A stretch of 20,232 bases of DNA from Hyphomicrobiales bacterium (lineage in GTDB: Bacteria; Pseudomonadota; Alphaproteobacteria; Rhizobiales; JAUVMS01), in assembly GCA_030600135.1 (NCBI GenBank), contig JAUVMS010000004.1:1-20232 (forward strand), in the 5' to 3' direction. A program made the position numbers and the translations under genes. Below, in pieces: positions 16,867-20,232 of this stretch; the first letter of the stretch is position 1, and the number at the start of each line of letters is the position of its first letter. Under the pieces are notes generated by a model that saw only the letters and a program-made list of their open reading frames with translations, was not told where the DNA came from and ran no database searches.

Positions 16867-18354
16867 ATGGCCAATCCAGCTGCGAAAACATTGACGAGCG
16901 CCGCCTGCCATTGGCTCGACGACGATCGGCTCAGGGAAGAGTGCGGCGTTTTTGGCATTTTCGAGCGGGACGATTCCGCGGCGCTGACCGCGCTCGGACT
17001 TCACGCGCTACAGCACCGCGGCCAGGAAGCCGCCGGCATCGTCACCTTCGACGGCGAACACTTCCACTCCGAAAGGCGCATGGGTCTGGTCGGAGATAAC
17101 TTCAACAAGCGCCCCGTTATTGATCGCCTGAAGGGCACCTCCGCCATTGGCCACGTGCGCTATTCGACGACCGGCGAAACCGCGATACGCAATGTCCAGC
17201 CTTTGTTCGCCGATTTGGACACTGGCGGCTTTGCCGTCTGTCACAACGGCAATCTGACCAATGCCCTCACTCTTCGCGACCGGCTCATCCGCGACGGCGC
17301 CATCTGCCAATCCACCACCGACACAGAGGTGCTCCTGCACCTGCTGGCAAGGAGCGAAAAGCGCCGCATCGTTCCCCGATTTATCGACGCACTGATGCAG
17401 ATCGAAGGCGCCTACGCGTTGGTTGCGTTGACAAATGACATGCTACTCGGAGCTCGCGATCCTTATGGCATTCGCCCATTGGTGCTCGGACGCCTCGGCC
17501 AATCGTGGGTGCTGGCATCTGAGACCTGTGCTCTTGACATCATCGGCGCCAAGTTTGTTCGCGAGGTTCAGAACGGCGAAGTCGTCGCCATCACGGAAAA
17601 CGGCCTTGAATCCCATCGCCCGTTCCCCAAGCGGACGCCTCGCCCATGCATCTTTGAATATATCTATTTCTCGCGCCCGGACTCGTTGGTCGGCGGGCGC
17701 AATGTCTACGAAGTGCGAAAGAAGTTCGGCAGCCAGCTCGCGCGCGAAGCGCCTGTCGATGCAGACGTCGTGATTCCGATACCTGATTCCGGGGTCCCAG
17801 CGGCCATAGGCTTCGCCCAGGAGGCCGGCATCCCGTTCGAACTCGGCATTATTCGCAACCACTATGTCGGCCGCACTTTCATCGAGCCCGAGCAACAAGT
17901 CCGCAAACTGGGTGTCAAACTCAAACATTCCGCCAATGCCGGTCCCGTCAGAGGAAACCGGGTCGTTCTCATTGACGACAGTGTTGTACGCGGCACGACC
18001 TCGGAAAAGATCGTGCAGATGATGTACGAGGCCGGCGCCCGCGAGGTCCACATGCGGATTGCCTGCCCCCCCATCACGCATCCCGATTTTTATGGCATCG
18101 ACACCCCGGACCGCAGCAAATTGCTCGCTGCAAAGTACGATGTCGAGGGCATGCGTGCGTTCATGGGCGCCTCGAGCCTCGCTTTCCTCACCGTCGATGG
18201 GATTTATCGTGCGATGGGCTTTGACGGACGTAACGACACATCGCCGCAATTCACCGACCATTGCTTCACCGGCGACTACCCCACCCATCTGACGGATCAA
18301 GAAGGTACGCCCATGCACAACAAGCAACTCTCACTGCTTGCCGAGGTCGGTTGA
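16867..18354 (+). CDS. purF: Amidophosphoribosyltransferase
   Basis: First committed step of purine synthesis: glutamine and PRPP give 5-phosphoribosylamine. The protein has 495 residues. A short propeptide precedes the N-terminal nucleophile Cys26 in ECGVFGIF, which is exposed by processing. The glutaminase domain is followed by the PRTase domain with the PRPP-binding motif VVLIDDSVVRGTT. The start is placed at the ATG 16867 with GGGGA about 7 bases upstream; an in-frame ATG at 16849 would add six residues. Of the four Fe-S ligand cysteines known in Bacillus subtilis, two positions appear to be replaced here (see findings). Confidence 0.97.
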   Translation: MANPAAKTLTSAACHWLDDDRLREECGVFGIFERDDSAALTALGLHALQHRGQEAAGIVTFDGEHFHSERRMGLVGDNFNKRPVIDRLKGTSAIGHVRYSTTGETAIRNVQPLFADLDTGGFAVCHNGNLTNALTLRDRLIRDGAICQSTTDTEVLLHLLARSEKRRIVPRFIDALMQIEGAYALVALTNDMLLGARDPYGIRPLVLGRLGQSWVLASETCALDIIGAKFVREVQNGEVVAITENGLESHRPFPKRTPRPCIFEYIYFSRPDSLVGGRNVYEVRKKFGSQLAREAPVDADVVIPIPDSGVPAAIGFAQEAGIPFELGIIRNHYVGRTFIEPEQQVRKLGVKLKHSANAGPVRGNRVVLIDDSVVRGTTSEKIVQMMYEAGAREVHMRIACPPITHPDFYGIDTPDRSKLLAAKYDVEGMRAFMGASSLAFLTVDGIYRAMGFDGRNDTSPQFTDHCFTGDYPTHLTDQEGTPMHNKQLSLLAEVG

Positions 18355-18420
18355 GGCAGCTTTGATTGCTTCGCACTCTTGCGCGCACCTTTTCTGAACA
18401 CAATATCAATAGCAAGATCG

Positions 18421-18435
18421 TCCGACTAAGTCGGA
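18421..18435. repeat. Perfect palindrome in the purF-TAXI protein gap
   Basis: TCCGACT (18421-18427), one base, then AGTCGGA (18429-18435). It lies about 65 bases after the purF stop and 130 bases before the next start. It could be an operator or part of a transcript end. No T-run follows and no strong promoter was found next to it. Confidence 0.35.
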
Positions 18436-18562
18436 TAACCGCTCACAAGTGCCCGTTAGCATGCGGACGAATTGCCCAATTGGCCTTGTCAGGCCGGCAT
18501 GCGATCAATCCCGAACCGTGCCGGGACGCACCACTCGTCGCGGCCAGAACAGGAGGAAGACC

Positions 18563-19657
18563 TTGAGGAACAGACACCTTTTGGCGTTAGCCACGACCGC
18601 GTTTTGCGTCGCAGCGCTGGGGCCGGCCAAGGCAACACAGATCAACACGGGCGGACAGACCGGCGCCTACTTCGGCAGCTTCTGCCCCCAGCTCAAAGAC
18701 GCGCTCAAGAAATCCGAATTGAACTACGAATGCGTCAATTCGAAGGGATCGCGAGAGAACATTCAAAGGGTGATCGGCGAGCCCTCACAGATCGGCTATT
18801 CCCAATTCGATGTCTACGCGCTCGAGCGTGAGATGCTCGGTGGCGACGACTTGTTCACGACGCTGAGAACCGATCTCGGACGAGAGTGCGTGTTCATGGT
18901 GACGCGCAACCGCGAGCTTTCCAACTATGGCGAAGTGGCGGCGTTGGCGGCTCAACTCAGGTTCATCCTGCCGCCCGAAAAGAGCGGTAGTGCCGCAACC
19001 TTCGAGTTTCTCCAGCAGATCGATCCCGATGGTTTGGGTCAAGCGCGCGACATCAGCTATGCCGCAAGCACGGACGAAGCTCTGGAAAAAGCACTAGCCG
19101 CCGAAGACACGCTCGCCCTCTTTGTCCAGTTCCCCGATCCCGAGAACACCCGGTTCAAGATGATCAACAAGGCCGAGGGCGCCTTCGTGCCGGTGATCGA
19201 CCGCAACATCCTGCGCCAGCAGATTAACGACGAAAAAATCTACTATGCGCAGGAGACCGAGATCTCCAATCCAAAATGGCACAAGAGCGGTGAAAAGGTC
19301 ATCACCTCGTGCACACCGATGGTACTTTTCACTGGCGCGACGACGCGTATCGACGGCGACGATGACCGCAAAGACCACGCCGATATGATCAAGACCGTCA
19401 AGGCCATGGAAGCCGAAGAACTTCAGCCCAAGCAGGGATTTTTCACACGCATGTGGCGCAAGACCAAGGAGCTTTCCGGCGAGGGCGTGGAGAAAATGAT
19501 CGAGATGTCGGAAAAGGCACGCGAAGCCGCCGGCCCAATGATGGAGCAGGCCAAGGAAAAAGGCAAAGAACTCATGGAACAGGCCGGACAGCTTGCCGAA
19601 GACGCCAAGGAAAAGGGCAAGGAACTCATGGACAAGGCCAAGGAGTCGACCCAGTAG
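18563..19657 (+). CDS. TAXI-type periplasmic solute-binding protein with helical C-terminal tail
   Basis: The 364-residue protein starts at TTG (18563-18565), backed by an excellent AGGAGGAA at 18551-18558. The start is followed by a signal peptide, with hydrophobic residues about 5-20 and a likely cleavage after AKA at about 24. The mature N-terminus TQINTGGQTGAYFGSFCPQL and SKGSRENIQRV resemble the substrate-binding proteins of TAXI/TRAP-type transporters (NMT1-like fold). No transporter membrane subunit is in the window. After about residue 295 the protein continues into a long Lys-, Glu- and Ala-rich amphipathic helix with two copies of a 12-residue AKEKGKELM unit. Such a tail is not part of the TAXI fold. 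The ligand is unknown. The frame is closed by a strong terminator. Confidence 0.75.
   Translation: MRNRHLLALATTAFCVAALGPAKATQINTGGQTGAYFGSFCPQLKDALKKSELNYECVNSKGSRENIQRVIGEPSQIGYSQFDVYALEREMLGGDDLFTTLRTDLGRECVFMVTRNRELSNYGEVAALAAQLRFILPPEKSGSAATFEFLQQIDPDGLGQARDISYAASTDEALEKALAAEDTLALFVQFPDPENTRFKMINKAEGAFVPVIDRNILRQQINDEKIYYAQETEISNPKWHKSGEKVITSCTPMVLFTGATTRIDGDDDRKDHADMIKTVKAMEAEELQPKQGFFTRMWRKTKELSGEGVEKMIEMSEKAREAAGPMMEQAKEKGKELMEQAGQLAEDAKEKGKELMDKAKESTQ
19550..19639 (+). repeat. Direct repeat in the tail of the solute-binding protein
   Basis: Two 36-base copies (19550-19585 and 19604-19639), nearly identical, encode AKEKGKELMEQA and AKEKGKELMDKA. The period is 54 bases, that is 18 residues, exactly five alpha-helical turns, so both copies present the same face of one amphipathic helix. 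Confidence 0.85.
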
Positions 19658-19692
19658 CACGACCGGCTCGGTCACAGTCAACGACGATGGTT

Positions 19693-19719
19693 ATGGGTGG
19701 CTTCGGCCGCCCATTTTTT
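19693..19719 (+). terminator. Rho-independent terminator with UUCG tetraloop
   Basis: Stem ATGGGTGGC (19693-19701) pairs with GCCGCCCAT (19706-19714), including one G-T pair, around a TTCG loop, followed directly by a run of T (19714-19719). It lies 36 bases after the stop of the solute-binding protein gene. This is the clearest terminator in the window. Confidence 0.9.
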
Positions 19720-19730
19720 CTCCAAAGCCG

Positions 19731-19758
19731 GCGGTGTGCCCCGCAGAAAAGGCACCGC
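19731..19758 (-). repeat. Imperfect inverted repeat downstream of the GNAT gene
   Basis: GCGGTGTGCC (19731-19740) pairs with GGCACCGC (19751-19758) with a two-base bulge. On the minus strand it follows the GNAT stop by about 28 bases and could end that transcript, but no T-run follows. Confidence 0.3.
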
Positions 19759-19785
19759 TCATTGACACAAATAACCCGGCCGCCG

Positions 19786-20154
19786 TCAGAATTTTTTGTG
19801 AAAATCCAACCAAGCCGGTCGCTGCTCGAACCCGAGCGCCCGATTGAGATCGAGCATCGGATTGTTCTCCTCATTGCTGGTTTCAATGAACCGTCCTCCC
19901 CGCGCTTCGGCGAAAGCAATTCCGCAAAGCTTCATGGCAGTGGCAATTCCACGCCGTCGATAGGCGGCCAGCACACCCGTTAGTCCGGTGTAAAATGTCG
20001 GGGGGTCTTTGTCCGTGGGCCCAATCGTGGAGATGCCAATCCATTGCTCGCCATCGAGCGCAATGAACCATCCGTCAGGCGTAAATTTCGGATGCTCAAA
20101 CACTTTGCAAAACCGCTCGAACGAAACTCGCGTCAGTGTGTCCGGCACTGGCAA
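19786..20154 (-). CDS. GNAT family N-acetyltransferase, C-terminal domain (frame interrupted upstream)
   Basis: The 122-codon open frame from a TTG contains a complete-looking GNAT acyl-CoA-binding region, TGLTGVLAAYRRRGIATAMK (about 57-76), and the end ETSNEENNPMLDLNRALGF. GNAT enzymes move an acetyl group from acetyl-CoA to an amine; the substrate is unknown. This pattern recalls the second domain of tandem-GNAT proteins of about 300 residues. Upstream, the same reading frame still looks like protein (WDLDWKIIQD before the TTG, and CELMGTDPD before that), but a TAG at 20199-20197 interrupts it. Either the gene is a decayed remnant or a shorter product is made from TTG 20154 or GTG 20148, the latter with AGGA just upstream. 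The left end is certain; the start is not. Confidence 0.6.
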   Translation of the reverse strand: MPVPDTLTRVSFERFCKVFEHPKFTPDGWFIALDGEQWIGISTIGPTDKDPPTFYTGLTGVLAAYRRRGIATAMKLCGIAFAEARGGRFIETSNEENNPMLDLNRALGFEQRPAWLDFHKKF

Positions 20155-20232
20155 ATCCTGTATGATTTTCCAGTCCAGATCCCAACAATGTCGCTGCTAG
20201 TCTGGATCTGTCCCCATGAGTTCGCAAAGCGA

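Noticed and set aside
17443..18327. A 294-codon open frame on the minus strand opposite purF
   Set aside because: It is antisense to the conserved PRTase domain of purF and no family is recognisable.

Overview
The window looks like a chromosomal housekeeping segment of an alphaproteobacterium, most likely of the order Hyphomicrobiales. The base composition is moderately GC-rich. Two gene blocks have the order typical of that group: fabD-fabG-acpP-fabF-mltG-yicC-gmk and rpsF-rpsR-DUF2232-rplI-dnaB-alr-radA-cvpA-purF. The genus assignment and the taxonomic inference rest on synteny and protein style only; no search was run.

Layout. Minus strand, about 1-7311: a partial small membrane protein at the left edge, then, in reverse coordinate order, the fatty-acid block (fabD malonyl transfer, fabG ketoreduction, acpP carrier, fabF condensation), mltG (peptidoglycan chain termination), yicC (endoribonuclease) and gmk (GMP kinase). 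The transcription unit starts at a likely promoter in front of fabD at about 7365-7393. The acpP gene sits between two sizeable intergenic gaps, each holding an inverted repeat with the same AGTTGG/CCAACT core. Divergently, on the plus strand from 7673: rpsF and rpsR (S6 and S18, overlapping), a DUF2232 membrane protein, rplI (L9), a cyclopropane-fatty-acid synthase with its own candidate promoter, then dnaB-alr (overlapping), radA, cvpA and purF. After purF comes a secreted TAXI-type solute-binding protein with a lipid-binding-like helical tail, closed by a very clear UUCG-tetraloop terminator. Facing it on the minus strand at the right edge is the C-terminal half of a GNAT acetyltransferase whose reading frame is interrupted by an in-frame stop.

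How the genes fit together: the minus-strand block supplies fatty acids and wall and nucleotide functions. The plus-strand block couples translation (S6, S18, L9), replication (DnaB), wall precursor supply (D-alanine racemase), recombination (RadA) and purine synthesis (PurF). Cfa modifies the phospholipids whose acyl chains the fab genes make.

I found no mobile element, CRISPR array, rRNA, tRNA, phage gene or defence locus. No convincing undescribed system is present. The more interesting items are the helical tail on the solute-binding protein, the paired hairpins around acpP, the structured rpsF leader, the oppositely styled charged tails on S6 and L9, and the interrupted GNAT frame.
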